Of a stretch of 64,000 bases of DNA, positions 36,547 to 51,200 are shown in pieces. Position 1 is the stretch's first letter; every line of letters starts with the position of its first letter. Origin of the DNA: Syncephalis fuscata (lineage: Eukaryota; Zoopagomycota; Zoopagomycetes; Zoopagales; Piptocephalidaceae). The stretch spans positions 62,001 through 126,000 of the forward strand of contig JAHLTZ010000037.1 of the NCBI GenBank assembly GCA_025786725.1. Direction: 5' to 3'. The position numbers and the translations under genes were made by a program. Under the pieces are notes generated by a model, which was not told where the DNA came from, did no database searches, and saw only the letters and a program-made list of their open reading frames with translations.

Positions 36547-37867
36547 CTATCGGCGTCGTTTACGTGTCGTATCTTCATAATCCTCACTTAAATCTCTACT
36601 GTGTACAGGCGATGATGAAGATGACGACGATGGTGAAGATGATGACACCATTGGTGTTGACACTGCTGATGTTGTTCTGGCGGTAGTTCGTTGACGGGCT
36701 GATGGTCTACCACGCCGAGTAGTAGTAGTAGTAGTGGTGGTAGTGGCAGTTGTAGTTGTTGAAGCTGCACCATGACTAGAACCAGTGGTTGCACTGGCAT
36801 TGGATCGAGCTGTAGGTTTACTGCGACCACGCTGTGTCGTTCTAGACGATGGAGATATGGCCGATGATGATCCAGAGGTGCGATATGATTTCTCACGTCT
36901 CATTGCCAAATAACTAAGTAATGACAACTTTAAGCTATCACAATAATATTAATTATGTTTGTCAATTTAATTACCTTGCCATTAATTGCTCCTGTTCCTG
37001 CTGTAGCGACGGTAAACGCGCCAATCCCAGCTTCAATCTTAATCGATCTACTGATTCTAAAACATAAGATTATTAACAAAAATTCTTTTTAAGCAATGCC
37101 ATTATAAACTTACCTTTAAGTGGCTCATGTCGTTCCAAGCGTATCTGTTCAACTGAATGCTCTAATTCATCGCGACTTTTTGTTAACTGTTCGTAAAGTT
37201 GATTCATCTGTTCAGCTTCGTCTTGTATTTGCTGCAATAAACTAATTGTGGCTGATTTTTGCCGTTTTAAACGAGCCATCTGTTCTTCTGTACCGAGCAC
37301 TTGTTCTTTGATAATATTCAACGATTGCTGTTGTTTTAAATAGTCCTGGCGGGCCATCTCCAACTTGCCTTGTTGCTCGCTATAATACTGTTAGCGTTTT
37401 TTGCCATTATACCTGATTATAGAGCATTTAGATGAATGCTAATAGCCTACCGTAACTGCAATAGTGGCAACCATGATTTCTCTGTATTCACCAGCTGTGC
37501 TGGTGAGTGACGTGAATTACTATAAAAAAGAAAAGTCTATTAATATAATTTGAATCTACACACATTGACACACATTGATATCACACACACACACATCCAT
37601 CCATCCATCCCCTTCATTATATTATTGTAGAAATAAATTTAAATCATTGAATAGTTTTGCAAATTAACATGTTACGTTTACTTACTTGTGTTGCGGTTGT
37701 TGCTGTTGACTATTATTGATCATAAGTAACGACGTCGACAACGGTAACGAAGATGGCTGATTATGGGTACTATGAGCATTGGAGTTGTCAGGAGGTGACG
37801 CATTTAATCCTGCCATTTGTGGTGCAGTCGGTGCTGTTGATGTCGATGGTGTTATATTGTGCTCCAT
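36547..37867 (-). CDS. ZC4H2-like coiled-coil protein lacking the zinc finger
   Basis: Five exons on the complement: 37867-37686, 37519-37451, 37379-37114, 37056-36975, 36913-36547; 321 aa, phases agree. A short disordered N-terminus is followed by about 110 residues of coiled coil, then the segment RHEPLKESVDRLRLKLGLA followed by RLPSLQQEQEQL. This matches the C-terminal half of the animal ZC4H2 coiled coil ([20 protein letters not shown]). In ZC4H2 a C4H2 zinc finger should follow. Here the last exon instead encodes a Ser/Thr/Arg-rich tail with long Thr and Ser runs, ending in a basic RKRRR that may be a nuclear signal. No Cys pair is present. Function in fungi is unknown to me. Intron 1 holds a CA and CCAT microsatellite (about 37580-37612). 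Confidence 0.65.
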
Positions 37868-38090
37868 AGTCGTTTAATTGATTAATACGATAGAATGGGT
37901 AGTATAATTAAAGACTAGTCTGTTCAGTATTTATTTAATCGTTCATAGAGGGATGATATAACTAATCGGTCACGATAATAATATCAAGTGACTGTATGTG
38001 GCAGGAAAAAAGAAAGAGAATAAAAGTAAATTATTATTCCTTAGTCTCTATTCGGCTTATTATCTTACGATCTTGACTCTAACACGTAAT
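37868..38090. promoter_or_regulatory. Bidirectional promoter ZC4H2-like / bL35m
   Basis: 223 bp between divergent ATGs. No strong motif stands out. Confidence 0.5.
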
Positions 38091-38704
38091 ATGTGGTTTT
38101 CAAGTTTATTGAATCGTCATGCACTGGCAAACACGACAAGCGTGTCCTATTTACTACCTACAGGTAATATGATAATGCGTTTATGTAGTGAGAAATCTAA
38201 ATAGTGGCTATTAATACGGATATGGGCAGTAAGATCAGTTGGACGGAGTGCGCTTTCGCCACGATCATTTTCTATACTGTCATCGTTGTCGTCGTCCAGC
38301 CAATTACTTGGTCGTTATGGGCTACCTTGGCTAGGCGCTAATACTACAGCAACAACAGCAATAGCGCAGTCGACCATGACTCAAAGCACACGATCGTCGT
38401 TATTGTCGACGTCATTTTTTACCGAACAGCGACGTGGTGTCAAAAAGCTTAAAACGCATAAAGGCGCGGCCAAACGGCAAGTGCCTAGAAAGACGACTAC
38501 TTAACACTGGCTTACCACTGGGTATTGCTATCTAGATGGATGCGCACAGGACCTCGACGCACCGGAGGCTGGAAACGCGGACAAGCTGGTAAACGTCACT
38601 TGAACCATGGTATGGGAGCTGAACGTATTCGATCGCTTAGAGGTGCCGTTCATGCTAATAAGACGCAATCTACACTGCTACGTCGCCTACTGCCATTTGC
38701 TTAA
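38091..38704 (+). CDS. Mitochondrial ribosomal protein bL35m
   Basis: Large-subunit protein of the mitochondrial ribosome. Exons 38091-38163, 38230-38476, 38536-38704; 162 aa. The N-terminus (MWFSSLLNRHALANTTSVS) and the long Ser/Thr/Arg-rich stretch fit a mitochondrial presequence. The core has KLKTHKGAAKR, then WKRGQAGKRHLNHGMG and the end NKTQSTLLRRLLPFA, as in bacterial L35 (KRHLN ... LLPY). The second intron begins with GCAAGT and not GT. Using the only nearby GT would break the frame, so a GC-AG intron (38477-38535) is required by the conserved AAKRW join. Confidence 0.9.
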
Positions 38705-38887
38705 TCATTGTCATATACAATAGATAGATTGATGTATGACGCGGTATCTAAAGTATACATACACCTTATTCAAATAAATTGGTTAAAAAATACACTTTTT
38801 TATTTGTTTTCTCTTCTACACACACCACCACCACTGCCACTATCGCTTATAGTTTGTTAGTACACAGCACTTTTTCAGCCTATAAAT

Positions 38888-39671
38888 ATGCCTAAAAAGA
38901 ATGCCGGCAGTGGTAAGAAAGCAAAGGGTGGCGACGGTAAGTAGTTGATGTATGTTCATGCGCAATAGCTGACCAGGCAATCATTAGCCGAAGAAGGCTC
39001 GTCGTCAAAAGCAAGTGGTGGCTTAAAGGCGGCCACCCATGTTAAAGTAGTCATTTGTAACTGCTTCAAGTGTAACTTTTAACAATGATTATGTTTAGGT
39101 GAGACATATTCTATGTGAGAAGCACGGTAAAGTAAGTATTTGGTTGATAAAAGAAGTCATATTAATAACAAATAATGTTAATGTCTAATAGGTAATGGAT
39201 GCCATCGCTTTATTACAAGAAGGAATTAGATTTGATCAGGTAATTAGTGATCAATATTGGAGTGTTGTATAATATTAGATATCTATATGTAATTATGAGC
39301 ATTATTAATCATATTAAATATTAGGTGGCTGAGAAATATTCTGAAGGTAGATGGATATTTTATTTAATGGAATAGAATAGAATAGAATACTAATTACCCA
39401 CTAATATACATCCATATACACTGTACAGATAAAGCTAGATCAGGCGGTAAGTGATATGAAACCGTACATATAGTTGTTAATAGTTATATTCCATATTATA
39501 ATTATTGTTATAGGCAGTTTAGGTTGGATGCAACGCGGTTCAATGGTGGGCCCATTCCAAGATGTTGCCTTCCAGTTGACACCCAGTACTTGTGGCTCTC
39601 CCAACTATACTAATCCACCAGTTAAAACCAAATTTGGTTATCATATTATTATGGTGGAGGATCGTAAATAA
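38888..39671 (+). CDS. PIN4: Parvulin-type peptidyl-prolyl isomerase (PIN4/Par14)
   Basis: Small prolyl isomerase of the Par14 type, linked in animals to ribosome biogenesis. Seven exons: 38888-38936, 38988-39046, 39099-39131, 39192-39239, 39325-39346, 39429-39446, 39514-39671; 128 aa. The basic N-terminal tail ([16 protein letters not shown]) is typical of Par14. The rotamase domain has [47 protein letters not shown] and [13 protein letters not shown]. Exons of 18 and 22 nt are notable. It lacks the WW domain of PIN1. It follows bL35m on the same strand, 183 bp on. Confidence 0.92.
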
Positions 39672-40058
39672 ATAGTAACAAGTCAAATGTAATTTGAATT
39701 CTCAATATTGTTATATTATTACATATTACATATTATCATCATTATCATTATTATTAATAGTTAAAAAGTAACAATGGCTTTTAATATAGCATTATTTGAA
39801 TAGGTGGGTTGTAACTCGGTATCGATAAATCATTGGCACGCTATAGAAAAAGAAAAGAAAAAAAAGTAAAACAAACAAACAAACAAATGCCAGCATGCTG
39901 TAAAATCAAAAACAAAAGATGCAAATCATGTCATGACCAAAGTAGAATACTTGTGACAAATAAAAACGAAAAATAAAATAAAATAACGAAATAGAAAGAA
40001 GTTAAAGATTCTACTCTATAAAAGAAACAGATTACGAATAAACTGGGGTCATGAATTG
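39672..40058. other. Convergent 3' region PIN4 / SNF1
   Basis: A-rich on the plus strand with short repeats of AAAAG and CAAA near 39850-39890. Probably both 3' UTRs; no gene. Confidence 0.5.
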
Positions 40059-43295
<3,237 letters not shown>

Positions 43296-45110
43296 CTTTG
43301 TGCGGGTTTAAAAGACGCCTAGCTACCGCGACTGGCTTGTTGACAATAAAAATAACGATATAATAACAAAGGTCAACGGTTACAGAATGGCGACAGCAAT
43401 AAAATTAAACGCAAAGCTTGGTTATACAGGCAAATTCAAATGCAAAAAAAGCTCCGGATGGTTTCACTCTTGCAATTGGACAGTCGCTTTTTATGGTCGT
43501 AGTTACAGCTCTCTAACGGTCAACCGTAAAAGGTGATAAAAAGAAAAGAAAGGAAATCGCCACGAGTTATGAGTGTGATTGCAGTTTCAATAAAAAAGTA
43601 TAAAGAAAAGCGGAATGCAGAAAATGATGGTTAACTATAGTAGTTTTGGTGATTAAAGGTTGAATTGCAGTAGTAGTAGTAGTAGTAGTAAGCGTAGAAG
43701 GAGTGCTAGTAGTAAAAGTGTTATTGTAAACTGTTATAGTAGTGTTGTTACTGGTAGTGGTGAAAGAAAAGGTGTGTGTGTGTAGTAAGTAAGCTGTGGT
43801 CGTTGTTATTATTGTTGTTATTGTAAGAGTGAAAAGAATAAGGAGTGAGAACCAAAGAAATGAAGAGCACGTGAAATTGCTGAAGTGGGATCGTGACAAA
43901 GGAGATCAATCGCACGTGACAGTGAGAGTTAGACAGAATGTAAAATCAAACTAAATCCTATTTGTAACTGACACGCGTAACTACAACAATCTACTCGTAA
44001 GTTGAATAGTGTAGACCGTCTAGAGGAAGGGATGAAGGAAGGAAGGGATGAAGAGATGGAGGGAGAGAGAGAGAGAGACACGTCAAACAGTAAACGCTAG
44101 AGTATGAGGCACAAAAGGACCGCACTCTTAATTATATACAATAATGTTAATGATAAACTATAAAGCAATCAAATAAATTGGCTAAAAAATAATGAGTTAT
44201 TATTATTGTTCTTATTGTTGTCAAGCTAGAAACAATTCCCTGGTTGTTGTTGTCGTTGTGACTGACAACCAAGTAGTAGTACACGCTAGTGCGTAGATAT
44301 TAATATTCAAGAAAAAAAGCAGAATAAAAGCGGAATAAAAGAATGAAAAAATGTTAACAAATCAGTGACTATTATGGTTGATCTGTGTGATATATAAATA
44401 ATTCTACGAACGGGTTAAGCAAATAGAAACGCCACATTAATTGGCGGCTGGACGAATCGTTGAGCAAGCCGGCTTCACGTGTGTAAACCACGCATTCATG
44501 CTTATGACACGTATTTTGTTGTTGTTGTTGCTGCTCTGCTATTTTGTTGTCACTGCTGCTCTACTACTTTGTTGTTACCGCTGAACGTGGATCACAGTAA
44601 GCGGCACTGACATGTGATCTGAGTGGGCCATGATTTGCTAGATAGTAAAGATGATGGAGTACCGGTTGAGTCTTAATATCCAATAAAAGGAGTCGTTCTA
44701 TAACTGGCTAAATAGAGGCCAGGAGACAGGATATAATGTCGTGTTAGTGGGCTGCATAATAAAAGGGGAGCGTATATAGAGACTACGGCTTACCCAACCG
44801 ACGACAACGACAACATCGAAGATATGAACACGGTCGTTTGTGTGAAGTAGTCCTGGCTTGGTTTCTATTTTAATATCACATGTTGATGCTGAAATGGGTG
44901 TTGATTGGGTCGAATGGCATTCCTTTTCCGTGAAGTTGCCTTTTTGACGTCATGGCGCGGTAACTATACTACTATTACCTTGTAATTAGTATGATTTTAT
45001 AATTCCCATTACACTAATTAGCAGCCACTTTTATAATAACACCAATTTAATTGTATTAATTTAATAAATTTATTATTTTCTCTTTTAATGTTTTTCTTTT
45101 TTAAAACGTG
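43296..45110. promoter_or_regulatory. Divergent intergenic region SNF1 / MMACHC
   Basis: 1.8 kb. It contains a polypurine/GA-repeat block at about 44028-44082, CAA/TTG-type triplet repeats at about 43670-43830 and 44515-44585, and a perfect palindromic TGACGTCA (ATF/CREB-type) at 44945-44952, about 160 bp before the MMACHC start. Frames on the minus strand here are Ser/Thr low complexity and not genes. Confidence 0.5.
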
Positions 45111-46210
45111 ATGATGACGCATACTTGGAATACGGCTTTAACAAAACTGCGTCACCATTTAAAGAGTCATGGCCTTGATTTATGCCAGCTATTCAGTATA
45201 CAACGGTTGGCATTTGATAGATAATGCAGTAATAACTCACTAATACGTAGATTGATAGGTATAATAGCCTTATTCATGATACTCAGTATCACTTAGCTGT
45301 ATCGACTGCATCGCCTTATGGTCTATTGTGGGGAACACATGTCAATTTTGGCCACCCTTTTGTCGCTGGTTAGAACGACAGCGCAACGAATTTGTACAGA
45401 CTAATTCGACAAAATGGCACTTAAATAATCCAAACCCTGTTGATACTTATGTACAGCAAGCAATGAAGGCGGCCCTTGCTGCGGCTAATATTCCTCAGTT
45501 AGCCGTTGAGTCATCGCATGGTTCAGCCTCTACAAACAAGACGTTCGGCGTAGTTGATATCCGATATGCCCATGAAATGGCCCCAGGTCGATTATTACCT
45601 ATACAAACGGTTGCTCATGCTGCTGGATTAGCTTATTATTTAAAAAGTATTGGTCTTTGTAGTCATCCTATTTATGGCCCATGGATTGCTTTCCGAACTG
45701 TTGGTAAGCCATTTATTATTTATGACATAATTTATTGACAATAATAACCTGATTTTAGTATTGTTTGAAGGCTCTCATATACTGGCTTCAGAGTTTGATG
45801 AAGTTAATTTATCCTGTCCGTTTTCGTTGGAACAGCAAGAAGCATTGAGTCATTTATTGAATAAGATACTAACAAGACAAAATCATACTGTACCTAGATT
45901 TTCAGCTTCTAATGGCACTGATTCAATTCCATCAACTAGTATGACTGTCGATGACACTATTAATGCGTTGCTCGATCATACAGCCACAGATCAACAGACA
46001 CGCGATTGGATTCATCAAGTTTGCCATCAAGGCCAACTTACAACTTTACATGGACATTCTCCACGACTAGATTGGCTTTTGTTAAGAGTACGTGCAGCTG
46101 CAATGCTAAATATAGATTCCGCACATTGGTATGTGGCTGATCAAGCAGCTTATCATTATAGCAAGCGATTGACGCTACTCGAAGAAATTGTGGAAGAGCG
46201 TGAAAGCTAA
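45111..46210 (+). CDS. MMACHC: MMACHC/CblC-like cobalamin trafficking protein
   Basis: Cytosolic chaperone that removes the upper ligand of cobalamin and passes B12 to methionine synthase or methylmalonyl-CoA mutase. Exons 45111-45205, 45268-45703, 45759-46210; about 327 aa. Matches to the family: a short N-terminal helix, YHLAVSTASPYGLLW, GNTCQFWPPFCRWL, PNPVDTYVQQAM, then LPIQTVAHAAGLAYYL (animal AAQTVAHVAGAAYYY) and CSHPIYGPWIAFRTVV (animal CIHPRFGGWFAIRGV). The tail of about 145 aa has no recognised match. A single missing base in the GGGG run at 45328-45333 splits the frame between GLLW and GNTC. The first intron donor (gttggc) is weak, so the exon 1-2 join is the least sure part. Confidence 0.85.
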
Positions 46211-46547
46211 TTGATTAAACATCTGCTAATGACCACTCTATCTATTCTTTTAAACACACCATCAATACCTATGATTATCTCGCATAGTATAACACGCCAC
46301 ATAACTATTAAAGCTCACTCATTAGTATACATTGATCATATGGGCAACTATGTATATATACACATATAGACAGACACTATTAAATAAAGGCCGTCCTAAC
46401 AAGAGCGAGTCATTGTTACGATGCAATTTCGCGCGTCAAGTGCAAACAAAAAGGAAATGGTAACTGCACGACAATCACTGAAACATTTTGTCAACGTGGG
46501 TAAAATGGCGGTGGTGTGCTGTTCATTGGTGTTTGATGTTAATTGAT
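46211..46547. other. Convergent 3' region MMACHC / eS27
   Basis: Spacer between tail-to-tail genes with an AATAAA word near 46383. No gene seen. Confidence 0.5.
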
Positions 46548-47419
46548 TTAATCAATCTTGCGACGGAAAGAGCAACCTATAAATTACAATATATATATAA
46601 TGATCAGTCACCATTTCGATAAATAATTATGTTTTAAACCAAAAGATAAAACTATTACTGTTTTTGACTAACTTACCTTCGGTGAGACGGGCACGGCCAC
46701 CGGTTGGTTGGCAGAGGACGGTGGAGCAACCGCCGCAAAGCACTACAGTTTGGGCGTGGCTGAACACGGTGGTAATCTGGAAGCAGCCTGGGCACTTGAC
46801 ATCCATGAAGTACGAGTTTGGCGACTGTACCAAGCGCTTAAGCTTGTGCTGACGCTTCTCGTGCTCTGGGGATGGGTTAAGCAGATCAACAGCGAGCTAA
46901 TATAAAAACAATATATTGTTAATAAAAATAAAATAAAATAAATAGATTACGGAATCCGTATAGCATAAGGAATCCGCGTCAGCATATGGAATGTATGCAA
47001 GATCGCAGAGGAATCCATCGCTATGACTATTGCTACACGCTAACCAACACACGACCAGACACTAGAAATGCAATGACTGGTCGATCGCGGTAATAATAGT
47101 ACTGTAAATAGCGATGGAAATCGCTACTACTAGTATATTAGATTTGCCTCTGTTCGTTTACTAGTATCTAGCTATATAGCCATTCTATATGCGCATCTAT
47201 CCATCTATCCATCCATTAATATATATCATGCATCAATAGCGCCTCTTCTATATACTATCGTGCATTATTCAACACTATCTATCTATCTATCTATCATCCA
47301 TCCATCTATACATCCATCCATCCATCTAGTCACTCCATTCAATCTTAATGCTAACATCATTCCTCCATCTATCTATATTCTTTTTAGCAATTTCAACCGT
47401 AATAAATACTTACAACCAT
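46548..47419 (-). CDS. RPS27: Ribosomal protein eS27
   Basis: Zinc-binding protein of the small cytosolic ribosomal subunit. Exons on the complement: 47419-47414 (two codons), 46896-46677, 46576-46548; 84 aa, the usual length. Core motifs: [50 protein letters not shown] and [13 protein letters not shown], then GCSFRRK, with the C-x2-C...C-x2-C zinc site complete. The start exon is only ATGGTT, so the 517-bp first intron sits almost at the start codon, as is common in fungal ribosomal genes. That intron is full of CTAT/CCAT tetranucleotide repeats (about 47180-47330). Confidence 0.95.
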
Positions 47420-48288
47420 GATGAGTACTTAGATGTATATGTGCTGCAACAATAGACGGCCAACTGTTTTAGTAAAGGCTCAGATACGCGAGCAGGAAAG
47501 GAAAGTGCCTCAGTCTGTGATGGGGAAATATCACTTTTGTCACCATCCCCACTCACTCACCAATCTGTCACTCGTTGTTGTATTCACACACGTCACAATA
47601 AACATTGCTTGTTATTATAATTGTTGTTATTATAATTGTTGTTATTATTGTTATTGTTATTGGTGTTGTTATTGGTGTTGTTGTTATTGATACTTATGTC
47701 ACTTCTACTATTTACTAATAAATATAAACATCTACTATTACTACTTCTATTACTACTAATAATAATTGGTATCATCATGTAAAATAGTAAAAGTGACATA
47801 AGTATCAATAACACCAATAACAACAACAACACCAATAAAGCTAAATCATATATCTATCTATATATTAATATAGGAATCTATACAGTTGTTTCAACTTTCA
47901 ATGTCATTCATATATCACTCATATTGGTGACTGACGCTTGTGTAACAAATTCTGCCTGATTTTCAACCACCCTAACGTGTATGCGTTGATACAGTGGCAT
48001 GTTATTTCTTTTCTTATATGCTCTGTATCTTATTGACATGTATTCTGTATAATACAGAATCTCTACTGATTACTCCTACTCGGCAAAGCTATTCCTTATC
48101 ACGCTCTATCATTAACTTATCCCTCGCATAGTCTAAATTGCTATTCTCCTCTGTAAACAATCGGGGGCGACTTTGTCTGCTATCTTCGTTGCTTCTACGC
48201 ACTGCTATTTAGAGTGACTGTCGGCGATCTTGTCAACACCTTTCATCTTTGTTTCTAGTTTATTTGGTCACATTATTGGAACAGTGTG
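47420..48288. promoter_or_regulatory. Divergent region eS27 / MAPKKK, with long hairpin
   Basis: 0.87 kb. The plus strand is TTG/TTA-repeat rich from 47600. A pair of inverted arms at 47660-47714 and 47779-47836 can form a long stem. The remainder is T/C-rich leader of the MAPKKK gene. No gene seen. Confidence 0.5.
47660..47836. repeat. Inverted repeat / long hairpin
   Basis: Arms 47660-47714 and 47779-47836 with a loop of about 64 nt. They share a perfect 22-bp core (gtgacataagtatcaataac and its complement) and then GTT/AAC repeats that differ only by slippage. It is non-coding, between two divergent promoters. Confidence 0.75.
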
Positions 48289-51200
48289 ATGGCATACAAT
48301 CATTTCTTTAACAATCGAACGTTCTGGCTAGTTGGCTTTGACGATGCACGAGCTCAACAAATCAAGGAGACGATTGTTGACAATGGCGGTTCAGTGGTAT
48401 TTAAACTGGATTCCGAGGTAAATACTCAGTAACGCATTTATTTAACATAGTATTGACAAATAGCAACCATGGTCTATTTATATTTAATATTATGAATAGA
48501 CGACGTATTGTGTGGCTACACCTTCTGAAATGGAAAACGTAGAAAACATCCTTCATGGTGTACATGATTTGGATGTTATTATTATTAAAGAAGAGGATAT
48601 ATGGAAGAATGGCTGTAGAGATACTGATCGCCGTGGTAATAACAGTGGCGGTAGTAATAGTAACAGTCGAAATGATCAACGAACAGCATCGGAAACATCA
48701 ACAAGGTAAATATTATAATAATAGTAATTAAATAGTAATTAAATAGTAATTAAATGGTTAATTAATTAGAAGTCGTAATCGAAGTATTCCAGAATATGAT
48801 GGTGATGATTACTTTGGTCAATCACACAATCGTAATCGACAATCAACAAATAGACACCGAAGTCGAAGTCGAACAAGTGGAACAGTACGTACTCCAAGTA
48901 TCATTCACAGTCCTTTGAATGGCGATGACGAACATTCGGGCAATCTAAAGCGCACTAATAGCGATACACATTCGTTTAGAACTCATCGGTAATTAATATT
49001 TAATTCAAACTTTAGTATACAGCTAATTGATTGCATCATCTAGAAGACATTCTAGCAGTGCTGGAACGAGTGGTGGCCTATTTGGCGAACAAAGTGATCA
49101 GCACGATAATAATAATATTGAAGAAGACGATGACGGTCAACAAAATAACTTTAAATCAAGTACTCATTCTAGACTACATCGATCGAGAAGTGACGATGAT
49201 TCAAATTCAAATCAAAGTTGGCAAGGAGACGATGAAGATGAAGATGAAGATGGTAATGCCAATGTATCACGTTTATCAATAAGAATGCAAGATGGCGATA
49301 ATGAAGACGATGAAGACGATGGGGATGGCGATGAAGAAGAGATACTTGAAGAAGAAGACGAAGACGATGAAGACGACGATGAAGACGTATTAGGGAATGA
49401 AAATGAAGCTATTGCTAATCACAATAACCAAGATGAATTAATTGAAGACAGTAAACATCAATATCAATCAAAAACAACACAAAACTTGAATCGATCAACT
49501 ACTGAACGTAATAGTAATAATAGTGTTAGTACTGATGCAATTGATCAATTATCTCATTCATTGAAGTTACTACACTTTCATCACCTAATATGGGCAAAGA
49601 AGGCCGTCGTGCTTCTTTAGCTATGTCCACTATGAACGATAATGGACATGATGCTGTACATCGACCCAATTTGATGCATAAAGGCCACAAATCAGTACCA
49701 ACCACTTCTTCATCGACGGGACAACATCTAAATCAACAGTCCTCACCAGCAACACCCCCTCGACAATCTCATAGTTATAGTGGGGCCAGTAAACATCGGG
49801 GTGAACAGGGAAGAACACACAGAGAACATCGTCATCGACGTAGACCAAGTGCAACACGTCCATTATTAGCAGCTGGTAACTATTTTAGAGATCAAGATCG
49901 AGAACCTTTATTACCATCTTCATCGGCAACAATATTAGCGGCCAATAAGGCAAAAGGACAATTGCCTACTGAACCAGTATCCGATCCATCATTACCTACA
50001 ACATTTCATCCCTATTATATTCGACAAGGAGGAAAGGAAATTGATCCAGATAGTGACTACTTTGAAGAGGAAGATTTTAGCGAATTAGATGATGGCAATT
50101 ATACAGATTATACATCAAGCGATGAAGATCCAGGTTCAGATGGTCAAGGTCCTCTAATAAGCGATACAGCTGCTATGTCATCGTCAATTACTTCGTTAAA
50201 TGAAACAACTACTTCTGCTACAGTTGAAACTAAGCCAGAAGCGTTACTTGGCTCACCACCACAACTAGCCACTACCAACAATCAGTTAGAAGCAGAAGAT
50301 ACGAAGAAGCAAAGTAAATCACCTTCATTACCAGCTGATTTACTGCAACCAACCGCTAATAAGCGACTCAGTGCTATTACCGATAATGCAGATGGCGATT
50401 ATATAGATTATCAACAAGAACGACAGGAACGACTTGAATGGCAAAGTATGCTTACATCGGTGTTGACCGGTGAGGTGATTCGAAGCGAGAAGCGTCGATT
50501 GTCAAGCAATACAAATGCTCGAGAACAGGCAGCAGAACTTCATAATCAAATCTGGATTGGTCTACGGGCCATTGTTCGTGGAAGAACACTTGCTGAAGAA
50601 CGTCGTTTTGTTGCCGAGGCACGTTCACATGTTGATACGCTATTGGAACGTGTTATGGCATTTCAAGTACGACCAGGTCCCCACGATGCATTGGAGCAAG
50701 TTACCGAACTATTACAGAATGTAGATGCCGCCGAACGATTATGGCCACATCGCAAGGCTATGATGAGCGATCAGCCAATCTATGCCTCGCCAGAGTTCCA
50801 ACGTAGTTTAGATACACTTAATTCATGGTGTACAGTAACCAAAAGTTTACAAATGCAATTGAAGATTTTACGTAATTGGACGGGCAGTGATACACTTCAA
50901 GTATCAACGCGTACAATTGTCAATGCTAGTGAAACGAGTACACATGACACACCAATGGCTACTGTGGCCGATGAACCGACATTTGTAGAACGAATTATGA
51001 AAGAGAATGGCCTACAAAATACATTTGAAAAGAGTACACTTGCTTCACTTAGTCGTTTATTACAACGGGCCAAGCATGATCAAACAGAAAATGCTGAATC
51101 ATTTGCTCGTATGGGACTGCCTAACTATATTGAGGAATTGGCTATTTTAATTGCCTTTCCACTTAATTTAATGGAACAATTCCTACGGCTACGACTTGAA

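Noticed and set aside
37580-37612. CA/CCAT tandem repeat as a possible array
   Set aside because: Simple microsatellite inside an intron, without unique spacers.
43567-43899. Ser/Thr-rich minus-strand frame of 110 codons upstream of SNF1
   Set aside because: Made of triplet repeats in a promoter region, with no domain or intron support.
47433-47835. Cys/Tyr-rich and Asn-rich frames
   Set aside because: Produced by TTG/TTA repeats around the hairpin, so low complexity only.
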